DNA of 14,959 bases from Saccoglossus kowalevskii (Eukaryota; Hemichordata; Enteropneusta; Harrimaniidae). Position 1 is the first letter of the stretch. Each line of letters starts with the position of its first letter. This document shows positions 7,630 to 14,959 of the stretch, in pieces. Position numbers and translations under genes: made by a program. The notes beneath the pieces are model-generated. The model searched no databases. It had not been told where the DNA came from and saw nothing but the letters and a program-made list of their open reading frames with translations. The stretch is from assembly GCF_000003605.2 (NCBI RefSeq), contig NW_003108084.1, positions 279,524-294,482 on the forward strand, read 5' to 3'.

Positions 7630-7814
7630 CAGAAAATAGCGAGTACGTGTGATATTTGTAGTGAGTACGGGTGATATTTGTAGTGAGTACATGGAGGTAA
7701 TTTAGCGAGAATGAGTGATAAAATGTAGCCAGTATGGAGGGTGGTGGTAAAATATAGTGAGTATGGGGTGAGGGTATTGTGGGGTAAAATGTACGGGATT
7801 TATACAACAATTAC
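7630..7814 (+). repeat. 22-bp minisatellite block M2
   Basis: Second copy of block M1, starting AGAAAATAGCGAGTACG and ending TTTATACAACAATTAC as at 7027-7041. It has fewer 22-bp units than M1, and several GCGAG are changed to GTGAG. Confidence 0.85.
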
Positions 7815-7960
7815 GGGTGCAGCAAAACACTCCATTGAGAAAGAAAATAGCAGTGGTACAAACTGAAACTAGTTCAATCTAACGAACCAAAACTAGTTCC
7901 ATCTTCCAAAAACTAAATGGAGATGTGAAGCAGCCATGTTTAGTTAATTATATATTCACG
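7815..7960 (+). repeat. Higher-order repeat module C (partial)
   Basis: Copies the first half of module A: GGGTGCAGCAAAACACTCCA, AAACTAGTTCCATCTT, GCAGCCATGTTTA, AATTATATATTCACGCAA. It then passes without a gap into the 31-bp minisatellite, so that array arose at or joined to the broken end of C. Confidence 0.8.
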
Positions 7961-8255
7961 CAATATTGCCCAACCAGCCAGTTCACATTAAATATTGCCC
8001 CTTACCAGCCAGTTCACATTGTATATTGTCCCTTTACCAGCCAGTTCAATTTGAATATTTCCCCTTACCAGCCAGTTCACATTAAATATTGCCCCTTACC
8101 AGCCAGCTCACATTGTATATTGCCCCTTTACCAGCCAGTTCAATTTGAATATTTCCCCTTACCAGCCAGTTCACATTAAATATTGCCCCTTACCAGCCAG
8201 CTCACATTGTATATTGCCCCTTACCAGCCAGTTCACATTGAATATTGCCCCTACC
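7961..8255 (+). repeat. 31-bp minisatellite organised in 94-bp trimers
   Basis: Nine to ten units of about 31 bp carry the core CCTTACCAGCCAGTTCACATT. Three variants alternate: one with CAGCTCACATTG, a 32-bp one with CCCTTTACCAGCCAGTTCAATT, and one starting AATATTTCCCCTTACC. The three-unit block (31+32+31 bp) is present twice in order, showing block duplication. Because 94 is not a multiple of 3, the open frames across it change phase and are not coding. Confidence 0.88.
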
Positions 8256-8361
8256 AGTAATGATAATGACATAAATTTTCCTCCAACACCTTGTAATCTT
8301 CATTATCATTACAGGCAAGAGAGAACAGAAGAGAAAAGAAAATGATGAAATAAATACTTAC

Positions 8362-8559
8362 AAAGTCCAGACAAGACGTACATCATTGCATTACTTGGTA
8401 ACATCACAGGCCCAGTCCGATGTTCTTCATTTTTTGCTGAAGCATAATAGAGTTTGAATCCTGTAATGGGGCTGGATACATTTCCTAACTGCATTGACCA
8501 ATGCACCTTCACCGTGCTTGAATTAACTTGTACCAATTCCATTACTGGAGCATTGGGAA
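8362..8559 (-). CDS. Exon: first part of FN3 domain, protogenin/IGDCC-like receptor
   Basis: Third exon, 198 bp, phase 1 to phase 1. The acceptor is TTTTTCAACAG|TT and the donor TTT|GTAAGT. The A carried from the previous exon makes the first codon Ile, joining PDPT-I-PNAPVMELV. It shows FN3 strand A/B with STVKVHWSM (conserved Trp), strand C ITGFKLYYAS, a GPVML segment and the start of strand E MMYVLSGL. Two sequons are present (NSS, NVS). GFKLYY followed by a GP(I/V)xL stretch is the pattern I associate with the third FN3 domain of protogenin. The acceptor is preceded by a good pyrimidine tract, and a large minisatellite begins about 70 bp upstream in the sense direction. Confidence 0.92.
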
Positions 8560-8632
8560 CTGTTGAAAAACATACAAAAAAATAAAACATATAAAATAAA
8601 AAATTACTTCTAAGAGTGCTGTAAACCATTTA

Positions 8633-10240
8633 CAAGTCACTGTGACCACCTAGGACCCAGTGAAAGTTGCTGTGATTCCCTAGGACCTGGTGAAAGTCAC
8701 TGTGACACCCTAGGATCCAGTGAAAGTCACGGTGACTCCCTAGGACCCAGTGAAAGTCGCTGTGACACCCTAGTACTTGGTGAAATCACTGTGACACCCT
8801 AGGACCCAGTGAAAGTCACTGTGACTCCCTAGGACCCAGTGAAAGTCGCTGTGACTCCCTAGAACTCAGTAAAAGTCGCAGTGACTCCCTAGAACTCAGT
8901 GAAAGTCACTGTGACTCCCTAGGACCCAGTAAAAGTCGCTGTGACTCCCTAGAACTCAGTGAAAGTCACGATGACTCATAGGACCCAGTGAAAGTCGCTG
9001 TGATTTCCTAAGACCCAATGAAAGTCGCTGTGACACCCTAGTACTTGGTGAAAGTCACTGTGACACCCTAGGACCCAATGAAAGTCATGGTGACTCCCTA
9101 GGACCCAGTAAAAATCGCTGTGACACTCTAGTACTTGGTGATAGGCACTGTGACTCCCTAGGACCCAGTGAAAGTCGCTGTGACTCCCTAGGACTCGGTG
9201 AAAGTCACTGTGACACCCTAGGACCCAGTGAAAGTCGCTGTGTTTTTCTAGGACCCAGTGAAAGTCACGATGACTCATAGGATCCAGTGAAAGTCGCTGT
9301 GATTCCCTAGTACTTGGTGAAAGTCACTGTGACACCCTAGGACTCAGTGAAAGTCACTGTGACTCCCTAGGACTCAGTGAAAGTCGCTGTGATTCTCTTG
9401 GGCCCAATGAAAGTCACGACGACTCATAGAACCCAGTGAAAGTCGCTGTGATTCCTTAAGACCCGGTGAAAGTCGCTGTAATTCCCTAAGACCCAGTGAA
9501 AGTTAATGTGATTCATTTGGACCCAGTGAAAGTCACTGTGACTACCTACGACCCCAGTGAAAGCCACTGTGACCACCTAGGACCTAGTGAATGTCACTGT
9601 GACTCCCTCGGACCCAGTGAAAGTCAATGTGAATCCCTCGGACCCAGTGAAAGTCGTTGTGATTCCCTCGGACCCAGTGAAAGTCACTGTGACTCCCTCG
9701 GATCCAGTGAAAGTCACTGTGACTCCCTAGGACCCAGTGAAAGGCACTGTGACGCCCTCGGACCCAGTGAAAGTCACTGTGACACCCTCGAACCCAGTGA
9801 AAGTCGCTGTGATTCTCTAGGGCCCAATGAAAGTCACGATGACTCATAGAACCCAGTGTAAGTCGCTGTGATTCCTTAAGACCCGGTGAAAGTCGCTGTA
9901 ATTCCCTAAGACCCAGTGAAAGTTAATGTGATTCATTTGGACCCAGTGAAAGTCACTGTGACTACCTACGACCCCAGTGAAAGCCACTGTGACCACCTAG
10001 GACCTAGTGAAAGTCACTGTGACTCCCTCGGACCCAGTGAAAGTCAATGTGACTCCATCGGACCCAGTGAAAGTCGTTGTGATTCACTCGGACCCAGTGA
10101 AAGTCACTGTGACTCCCTCGGATCCAGTGAAAGTCACTGTGACTCCCTAGGACCCAGTGAAAGGCACTGTGACGCCCTCGGACCCAGTGAAAGTCAATGT
10201 GACTCCCGCGGACCCAGTGGAAGCATGACGGTGACTTGCT
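8633..10240 (+). repeat. 1.6-kb minisatellite, 30-bp unit, about 53 units
   Basis: The unit consensus can be read as GTGAAAGTCACTGTGACTCC followed by CTAGGACCCA. It holds two dyads: AGTCAC-T-GTGACT and CCTAGG. Some units are 28 bp (the GATGACTCATAGG variant near 8970, 9270, 9418 and 9838) and one type is 31 bp (CTACGACCCC). Since 30 is a multiple of 3, frames stay open on both strands as decapeptide repeats, which explains several ORFs here without implying a protein. The array occupies most of the 2201-bp intron between exons 10761-11066 and 8362-8559. Confidence 0.95.
9391..10200 (+). repeat. Two tandem 420-bp higher-order copies inside the minisatellite
   Basis: Sequence 9391-9790 matches 9811-10200 at a constant offset of 420 bp (14 units). 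By hand I count only about 8-9 differences. Shared private variants include AGTTAATGTGATTCATTTGG, CTACCTACGACCCC and AAGGCACTGTGACGCC, which occur nowhere else in the array. This is a recent block duplication. Confidence 0.9.
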
Positions 10241-10254
10241 GATCCCAATAATAT

Positions 10255-10700
10255 ATTCACTGGTTACCTTATTTTCAAAAAATACAATGGCTGCCAGTCG
10301 GCCATCCGATCATGAAACAAATCTTCATAGACATGTATTCTTACATGTATAATGTAAGTATCAGATTTGAACAAAAACTGACAAAGCATGCATAAGATAC
10401 CACATTTTCAAAAAACAAAATGGCTGCCAGTCAGCCAACTTTGATTGAATCGTAAACAATTGCATGTGCATATGTCCCAGATAAAGAACTAGGCACATGC
10501 AAAGAATGAACAGATTTGGTGCACAGGGTTTTGAAATATGACTCCAGACAGACGAACAGAGACTGAATTATAAAATTTGAACATTATCAATCAAAGCATG
10601 TCAGAGATATGGCATTAGAATTGCAGTGGTTAATTAAAACAAAATGGTCACCAGTCGGACATTTTGAATTCGATCTCAAAAACAAAATGATGTGCATCAA
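10255..10700 (+). repeat. Second locus of the composite dispersed repeat
   Basis: Two head units with ATGGCTGCCAGTC...GCCA start near 10287 and 10420. The tail module follows (CATGTGCATATGTCCCA, GGCACATGCAAAGAATGAAC, TGAAATATGACTCCAGAC), as at 3960-4120. A further head-like unit lies at 10643-10667 (ATGGTCACCAGTCGG). The GTCCCCGTT hairpin end seen at 4121 is missing here. Confidence 0.72.
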
Positions 10701-10760
10701 GGTCCCATATTGTCCAATGTATGTACAAATCTATAAACAATAAATAAACAAGTCATTTAC

Positions 10761-11066
10761 TTGTAGGATCCGGATTGGCTGCTGTAGTTCTTGAACTCCA
10801 TTCGGATTTTACACCCTCGCCAACATTGGTAGACGCAGACATAGCGATATGGTATAACGTATTGCCATCAAGATTATTGAGTAAGTAATAATTTAAATTA
10901 CTGTCCAATTCTACTACAGATTGCTCTGTTGTGGCTTCATTTCTGTAGAAGATTTTGTAAGACACGATGATGCCATTTCTGTTCTCACTGGGTATGGATT
11001 CCCAGTATATCAGGATGATGTTCGGACTGTTACTAGACAACGTGAATGTTGGTGCTACACTAGGAA
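10761..11066 (-). CDS. Exon: one complete FN3 domain, protogenin/IGDCC-like receptor
   Basis: Second exon, 306 bp, phase 1 to phase 1. The acceptor is CTACATTTAG|TT and the donor ACAA|GTAAAT. The G from the previous exon makes Val, giving EDVPSVAPTFTL across the junction; ...DVPSxxP is the usual start of FN3 domains in the DCC family. The domain shows ILIYWESIP (strand B Trp), NRNGIIVSYKIFYR (strand C), YYLLNNLDGNTLYHIAMSAS (strands E-F with Tyr) and NVGEGV before strand G. It is a symmetric single-exon module of normal FN3 length (about 100 residues). A degenerate copy of its 3' third appears to lie upstream in the same intron system at 11941-12056. Confidence 0.93.
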
Positions 11067-11389
11067 CTAAATGTAGAAAAAAAAACATAATTATAAGACC
11101 CAAAAACTAAAAATGGCTGCCAATCGACCATATTTGATTTGATCAAAAAGCAAACTGACATACACATGACATCATGTATTGTTGTCTTAGCAACAAATAA
11201 GATTGGTCAAAGCATCTATGAGAAGCGATTCAGTATAGTTAATTTGTTGAGTGTGTTTTGCTTTTGCAATTGAATATTTCTATAGTTAGTGTTACTAGGC
11301 AAACGATCTGCAATAGTCTTGATAATAACTTTTTTGTTTAAATTACATTTTGTATATTTGCATATGCTTGTGCAGTAATCAATTTTGCA
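11067..11389. other. Intron sequence with one isolated head unit of the composite repeat
   Basis: AAATGGCTGCCAATCGACCATATTTGATT at 11111-11139 is a single decayed head unit. The rest is AT-rich with no exon-like frame; the minus-strand open stretch at 11216-11530 has no recognisable domain and covers repeat sequence. Confidence 0.55.
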
Positions 11390-11560
11390 AGAAAAACAAG
11401 CAGTCTGTTGACTGATATAGCCCCACTGTGTAGTTGAAAATAGCAAATTTTTACTAAAAATAACAAATATATTCTCTAAAATTAGATAAAAAATCCACTT
11501 AAGGTGTCTACATACAAAATATGAAAGCAATTGGGCTTGCCGTTTTCATGAATAAGTATA
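11390..11560 (+). repeat. Fragment of the second composite-repeat array
   Basis: ACAAGCAGTCTGTTGACTGATATAGC, a TTTTTACTAAAAATAACAAA block, CTCTAAAATTAGA and ATGAAAGCAATTGGGCTTGC follow the same order as 3490-3760. About one unit is present. Confidence 0.6.
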
Positions 11561-11940
11561 AAATGTTAAGTTGACACCAACATGATAAATGTGTCATTCT
11601 TGGGAGATACTTGTGTCAAAACCCGGAACTGATTCGTCCAAGATTTTGTGATGTCAAGAGTTACAAATGTATACTCTGTACATTTTGATATTTTATCTAC
11701 CAATAATGTCTGTTGTGCAGTTTTTTTTAAAAAAATCCAAAAAAAAGTTGGGAGAATCTATTTGGTAACAGAGTTTACTTTCAGAGGATAAAATGAGGAT
11801 CACTTCGTCAACAAAAAAATCATGATTTAATTTTTTGTTAGAGGCATTAGTGGCAAATGGGACATTTTTTGTAGCCTGATCTTAAAGTAATTCACTGTTA
11901 ATGACTGGCAAGGTATTAGCTCTCAGTTTACATCCATAAA
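11561..11940. other. Intron sequence, no feature recognised
   Basis: AT-rich DNA with short A and T runs, for example TTTTTTTTAAAAAAA near 11721. No exon, TIR or array was found. Confidence 0.5.
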
Positions 11941-12056
11941 TAAGTCATTGACTTGTGGGACTCACATAGGCTGCCGTTGCTGTCGAACACGTCTGAATAT
12001 GAGCAGAGCACTATCTACATTCACCCTCACCCTATTTATAGAAATGTCATGGTGAT
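11941..12056 (-). pseudogene. Probable decayed duplicate of the 3' end of FN3 exon 10761-11066
   Basis: Compared with 10751-10855, this stretch keeps ordered matches: AAGTCATT(G/T)ACTTGT(G/A)GGA (donor and flanking intron), then GGCTGC(C/T)GT, GAAC(A/T)C, ACCCTC(A/G)CC and a TAGA...CAT(G/A)G(T/C)GAT block. It has about 15 extra bases in the middle. The match spans the exon-intron boundary of the intact exon, so it looks like a genomic duplication rather than a processed copy. On the sense strand the frame matching ATxAMSxS meets several stops (TAA, TGA, TGA), and the NVGEGV region reads as ATAGGGTGAGGGTGA, so it cannot serve as an exon in that frame. The evidence is by-eye alignment only. Confidence 0.55.
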
Positions 12057-12250
12057 CTCAAAATATTTGTGAGTATTTATCCATCCTTTTTCAGTGTTAC
12101 TAAATGCAAACCAATTAAGCAAAAATACAAAATTTGGACATCAAAAACCCATTTTTCAATTAGCCTCTTCATTTTAGCAAAATGAAGCATGTATAACAGT
12201 GCTTGAAATTTTAAACCTCAGAAACCACAAGACAAATCATCCATACATAC

Positions 12251-12418
12251 CATCTTCCAGCATCTTGAAATACACAAGCTCCGAGGATGGACTGATGCCA
12301 CGACTTGTGTACGCTAACACATAACACATATAACTACTGAATGGTGAGAGATCCTCTATGACAAGATTTCCTCCTCGATTGTCAAACTCATCCGCTATAA
12401 TATCTGACTCCCGACTGT
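12251..12418 (-). CDS. Exon: second half of FN3 domain, protogenin/IGDCC-like receptor
   Basis: First exon visible in transcript order, 168 bp, phase 1 to phase 1, acceptor GGTTTTTAG|AC and donor GATG|GTATGT. The translation contains GGNLVIEDLSPFSSYMCYVL then AYTSRG, the FN3 strand E-F pattern LxxLxPxSxYxxxxxAYTxxG. It ends SELVYFKMLED, which runs into VPS of the next exon. The first half of this domain (with the strand B Trp) should be in an exon to the right, but I did not find it within the 2.5 kb up to the window end. By family order this would be the first FN3 domain after the Ig domains. Confidence 0.88.
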
Positions 12419-13111
12419 CTAAAAACCAAAAAAAGATACATAACAGGTTAGTGTATTATCTAATTTACAAACCTTAGAGTAAATTCTCATTATCAGCAGC
12501 ATAAATGTCTTCATTTAAATGTTTCATTTTAGCCAAATTTTAATTATTATTTCATATTTTAATTAATATGCTCATAATACCAAAATTGAGCTTGTTTGAC
12601 ATTTAAGAGACAGTGACTGGTAAGTTTAAAGACAATCAGATGAAAGTTGTTTGGGTTCTTGCAACTACAAAAATAATACAATTTTGAGTGAAATTTCTTC
12701 AGTTTTCACATACCAAAATAGAACTAGGTCAGGATACAAAACTGGTTAACACAATATCAACATTTTAAAGAGATTAGATAAAAACTGTTTGAGTTATTGT
12801 TATCACAAAAAAGGGTTTTATGGTGGCATCTACAAACTACAACTACAAGGATGACAGATATTTTCTCTTCATTCAATATATCTATCGCTTCCCATACAAT
12901 GTTATGGGTAAGGTATTAAAAACCATGCCTGACATCCATGCAGATCAGATACCATGTCTGAATCGAGCATGATGCATATGCTTCTGTTTGTTTAATGTCA
13001 ACTTTTCAGAGTATTAAACCCAAATCATCAGAAACTCCAAGATAGAATCATTGCATCTTACTATTAAAGGGTAAATAACCAGATTGTTAGCTAGCTATTA
13101 AACAGTGTTTT
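12419..13111. other. Intron sequence, no feature recognised
   Basis: Long AT-rich stretch upstream of the first visible exon. I found no FN3-like frame with acceptor and donor sites and no strong repeat. Confidence 0.5.
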
Positions 13112-13482
13112 TAATAGACCATTTTCCGTACACTGTGAGAATCACGCGTTATGCGTGAAATCGAACGTAAAAACAGGACAAACAAAGGTCATAGCGTCGT
13201 AGTCGCGTCAAACATCGCGTGGGATTCGACAAACGCGAAAGTATTTCGGGGACATTTCCATGCTTAATAATGTGCTGTTCACATTTGATGATAGGCAATT
13301 TTGATGAAGTAAGGGTATTCAGAAGCAATATTCCTCTGTCGAAGATCGGCCAGTCAATGTAAGCTGCGAAATAAAGAAATTCTAGTTCAAAATCAAATCG
13401 TTCGATTTTTGCGGCAGACGTTCGACGCGCGTCTTTCATGCATCTTGCGAGATCTCGCAATTGTTCGGAAAATCACCTATTA
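13112..13482 (-). mobile_element. 371-bp CpG-rich MITE-like element, copy 2 (inverted)
   Basis: Reverse-complement copy of 6182-6552 with the same length and about 93% identity by hand count. The ends are TAATAGACCATTTTCCGTAC on the plus strand and TAATAGGTGATTTTCCGAAC on the minus. Here the flanks read TTAA on both sides (13110-13113 and 13480-13483), which would fit a TTAA duplication of the piggyBac kind, although TA is also possible. A 103-codon frame on the minus strand (13149-13460) spans most of the element. Copy 1 is interrupted in the same frame, so the frame is not evidence of a gene. Confidence 0.8.
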
Positions 13483-13808
13483 AGTGGGGGTTAGCCACAT
13501 GAAAATCAAGAGTAAAGGTGGTAGTTATAGACATTCTATGTCGTCAGGCATCCCCCGTCATTTTCGTAAGCAAGTTTAATAGCTTTCTTAGGTATGACAC
13601 AGAGCCATTGTTCTAACCTATTGGCATTGTGCCATTTAATGCAATATCATAATGTCAACCAGTCTTAATGGAACACAAAGACTTTAACCAATGAACACCA
13701 AATGCAACAGTGAAAGGCAAATTCAGGGCTAACAACATTATGCTCCCAGATGAAAGATGTGAGAAAATGCAATTTACAGTTTTTTTTATATCACTTTTCA
13801 TCAGTTTA
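13483..13808. other. No feature recognised
   Basis: Unique-looking AT-rich sequence between two mobile elements. The minus-strand frame at 13655-13864 extends into the next element and shows no domain. Confidence 0.45.
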
Positions 13809-14360
13809 TGTAGTCCACCATTTTGATTTTTCAGCAAAGGATTATGGGTAAAATATGACATCATGACATGCGAGAAAATGATTTCATCTATAACTTCAAA
13901 AGTTGGACGTCAGATTGGTTGAAAGTTTAGAACATGGTAGTATACATGTACCAATTCCAAAAATGCATAAAAATAGTTGTCATGGCAACAGAATTGAAAA
14001 TATCCATTTTTATGTTTTTCTACCAAACGCTCAATTCATATTTTCATACAATTTATTGATGCAAGGTTATACAGGTGACATATAACCTGTTGACCACAAA
14101 AAGAGGACAAAAAAGTGTCATTCCATTTTTAATGACCAAAATAAAAATTTTTATTTATTTTATGTTTATGTTTGTAACATTATAATTTCCATTACAATAA
14201 TTATATACATGAGTGAAATGCACACCGGAAATTTGAACTAATTTGCATCAGTATTTCTCATGTTATAGATAAAAGTATTTTCTCAGTTTTTTACAACAGT
14301 GGATATGATGTCACACTTTACCCACAATCCTTTGATAGATAATCAAGATGGCGGACTACA
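13809..14360. mobile_element. 552-bp element with long (about 95-bp) terminal inverted repeats
   Basis: Left arm 13809-13902 starts TGTAGTCCACCATTTTGATT and continues with a TCAAAGGATT-like block (AGCAAAGGATTATGGGTAAA), TGACATCATG, GAGAAAATG and ATCTATAAC. The right arm, read on the minus strand from 14360, has TGTAGTCCGCCATCTTGATT, ATCAAAGGATTGTGGGTAAA, TGACATCATATC, GAGAAAATA and ATCTATAAC in the same order. Arms of this length around a non-coding core suggest a foldback-type or long-TIR MITE. Target duplication is not clear. The open frame at 13903-14085 in its core has no recognisable domain. Confidence 0.72.
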
Positions 14361-14533
14361 AAATACTGACCTCCCCTTGAATGCATCTCAAGTTAGCAGG
14401 ACTTTTCATTTAGTTCAAACCCATGAAGAATTTGAAATTTAAACGTCTACTGTCCACAAATCCCATGCCAACTACTACACAATCGATATATTTTGTATTG
14501 ATGATATTATATTACAAGAAGACCACAAAGTAC
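14361..14533. other. No feature recognised
   Basis: Short AT-rich interval between two candidate elements; no exon or repeat seen. Confidence 0.4.
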
Positions 14534-14872
14534 CATACTCATCCAACTTAGTGCCCAGCTTAGGGGGGTGCTTAGTCAAGCACTCCGCTCTGAAGAACGA
14601 CTAAAAGACATGCAGCATCGTCCTTTAACCTGATAGGTCAAGTCTGTTACTACCATATTATGTTGTATCGAATTCCTGAAGGCATTTTGGTAACGCAATG
14701 CGGAAGTGAATTATGAATGTAAATCTGTTAGAATTGATTTCGGCAAAAAGTAAAAGTCAAAACAGACAGCATTTTGGAAGAGATGGGTGCTTAACCAAAC
14801 ATGAACCCGAAAACAGAAATGGCCCAAAAGTGAGGGATGGGCGCTTAGTCGAGCATGGATGAGTACAGTATG
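14534..14872. mobile_element. Candidate short TIR element with internal GGGYGCTTAGTCRAGCA repeats
   Basis: The left end CATACTCATCCAACTTAGTGCCC and the right end read on the minus strand (CATACTGTACTCATCCATGC then TCGACTAAGCGCCCA) share TACTCATCCA and a (C/A)TTAGTGCCC / CTAAGCGCCC block, with small gaps. The motif GGG(T/C)GCTTAGTC(A/G)AGCA occurs at 14566-14582 and 14839-14855, and a decayed form GGGTGCTTAACCAAACA at 14785-14801. No coding is visible. The ends are imperfect and no target duplication is evident, so the boundaries are tentative. Confidence 0.45.
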
Positions 14873-14959
14873 TATGGATCATCACCAAAATGTAGCCGAG
14901 GTTGATGATGCATTCCTGTACTGCCTGAGTGCATACTTTTGAAATAAATGCTAGATATA
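14873..14959. other. Window end, no feature recognised
   Basis: There is an AATAAA near 14943-14948 on the plus strand without an attached coding region. The minus strand is open for a stretch here but shows no FN3 or Ig signature. Confidence 0.35.

Noticed and set aside
7925-8345. Plus-strand frames rich in YQPVH/ASSHC repeats
   Set aside because: Direct translation of the 31-bp minisatellite; the trimer period of 94 bp breaks the frame and there is no domain.
8966-8980. TGACTCA (AP-1-like) sites in the 28-bp minisatellite units
   Set aside because: They occur only as variants of the repeat unit; a 7-bp match inside an array is expected by chance and says nothing of regulation.
8976-9849. 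Open frames with decapeptide repeats (HCDSLGPSES-type on plus, SDFHWVLGSH-type on minus) over 8976-10242
   Set aside because: They are open on both strands only because the DNA unit is 30 bp, a multiple of three. 28- and 31-bp units shift the frame, and there is no unique sequence, start context or splice support.
8633-10240. CRISPR-like array
   Set aside because: Units are contiguous variants of one 30-bp sequence with no unique spacers, in an intron of an animal gene.
13149-13460. 103-codon minus-strand frame inside MITE copy 2, partly matched by a frame at 6177-6359
   Set aside because: The similarity is that of the whole DNA element, including non-coding ends. Copy 1 has stops in the same frame, and no transposase motif is visible.
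13540-13660. Possible upstream exon on the minus strand near 13540-13640
   Set aside because: An AG acceptor and an open stretch exist but there is no FN3 or Ig signature, the frame has a stop, and no fitting donor was found.

Overview
The window reads as repeat-rich, AT-rich, intron-containing animal nuclear DNA. There are no bacterial-style gene blocks. Coding sequence appears only as short exons bounded by consensus GT...AG splice sites, and the space between them is filled with retrotransposon fragments, small terminal-inverted-repeat (TIR) elements and minisatellites. An IGDCC-type receptor, intron sizes of 0.14-2.2 kb and this repeat style suggest a bilaterian, probably a marine invertebrate. 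The species cannot be named from the sequence.

The one confident host gene is on the minus strand. Six exons (12251-12418, 10761-11066, 8362-8559, 6038-6124, 4758-4953, 4490-4617, in transcript order) join without a frame break. Every junction has matching intron phase (1,1,1,1,2) and every donor and acceptor is canonical. The 361 or so codons encode the second half of one fibronectin type III (FN3) domain followed by three complete FN3 domains. Domain order and linker motifs fit the DCC/neogenin/protogenin/IGDCC family of cell-surface receptors and look most like protogenin. The Ig domains and start lie beyond the right edge. The last FN3 domain, membrane span and cytoplasmic tail lie beyond the left edge. 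None of the exons is evident from simple long-ORF inspection.

Layout, left to right. 1-665: 5'-truncated LINE reverse transcriptase, minus strand. 673-1600: no recognised gene, one unclassified short ORF. 1672-2119: LINE 3' end on the plus strand with an (ATT)n tail. 2585-2735: diverged second copy of a sequence at 1191-1310. 2940-4160: composite dispersed repeat (two tandem arrays plus a hairpin tail). 4490-4953: two exons. 5426-5823: 398-bp TIR element. 6038-6124: exon. 6182-6552: 371-bp CpG-rich MITE-like element, with an inverted copy at 13112-13482. 6786-8255: nested tandem repeats. 8362-8559: exon. 8633-10240: 1.6-kb 30-bp minisatellite with a recent 420-bp internal duplication. 10255-10690: more of the composite repeat. 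10761-11066: exon. 11941-12056: probable decayed copy of the 3' end of that exon. 12251-12418: exon. 12419-14959: presumed upstream intron with the inverted MITE copy, a 552-bp long-TIR element and a weaker TIR candidate.

The introns of one receptor gene therefore hold nearly all the structure seen. No new multi-gene system is evident. The most notable items are the reconstructed receptor, the pseudo-exon, the inverted MITE pair inside one pre-mRNA and the layered tandem repeats.
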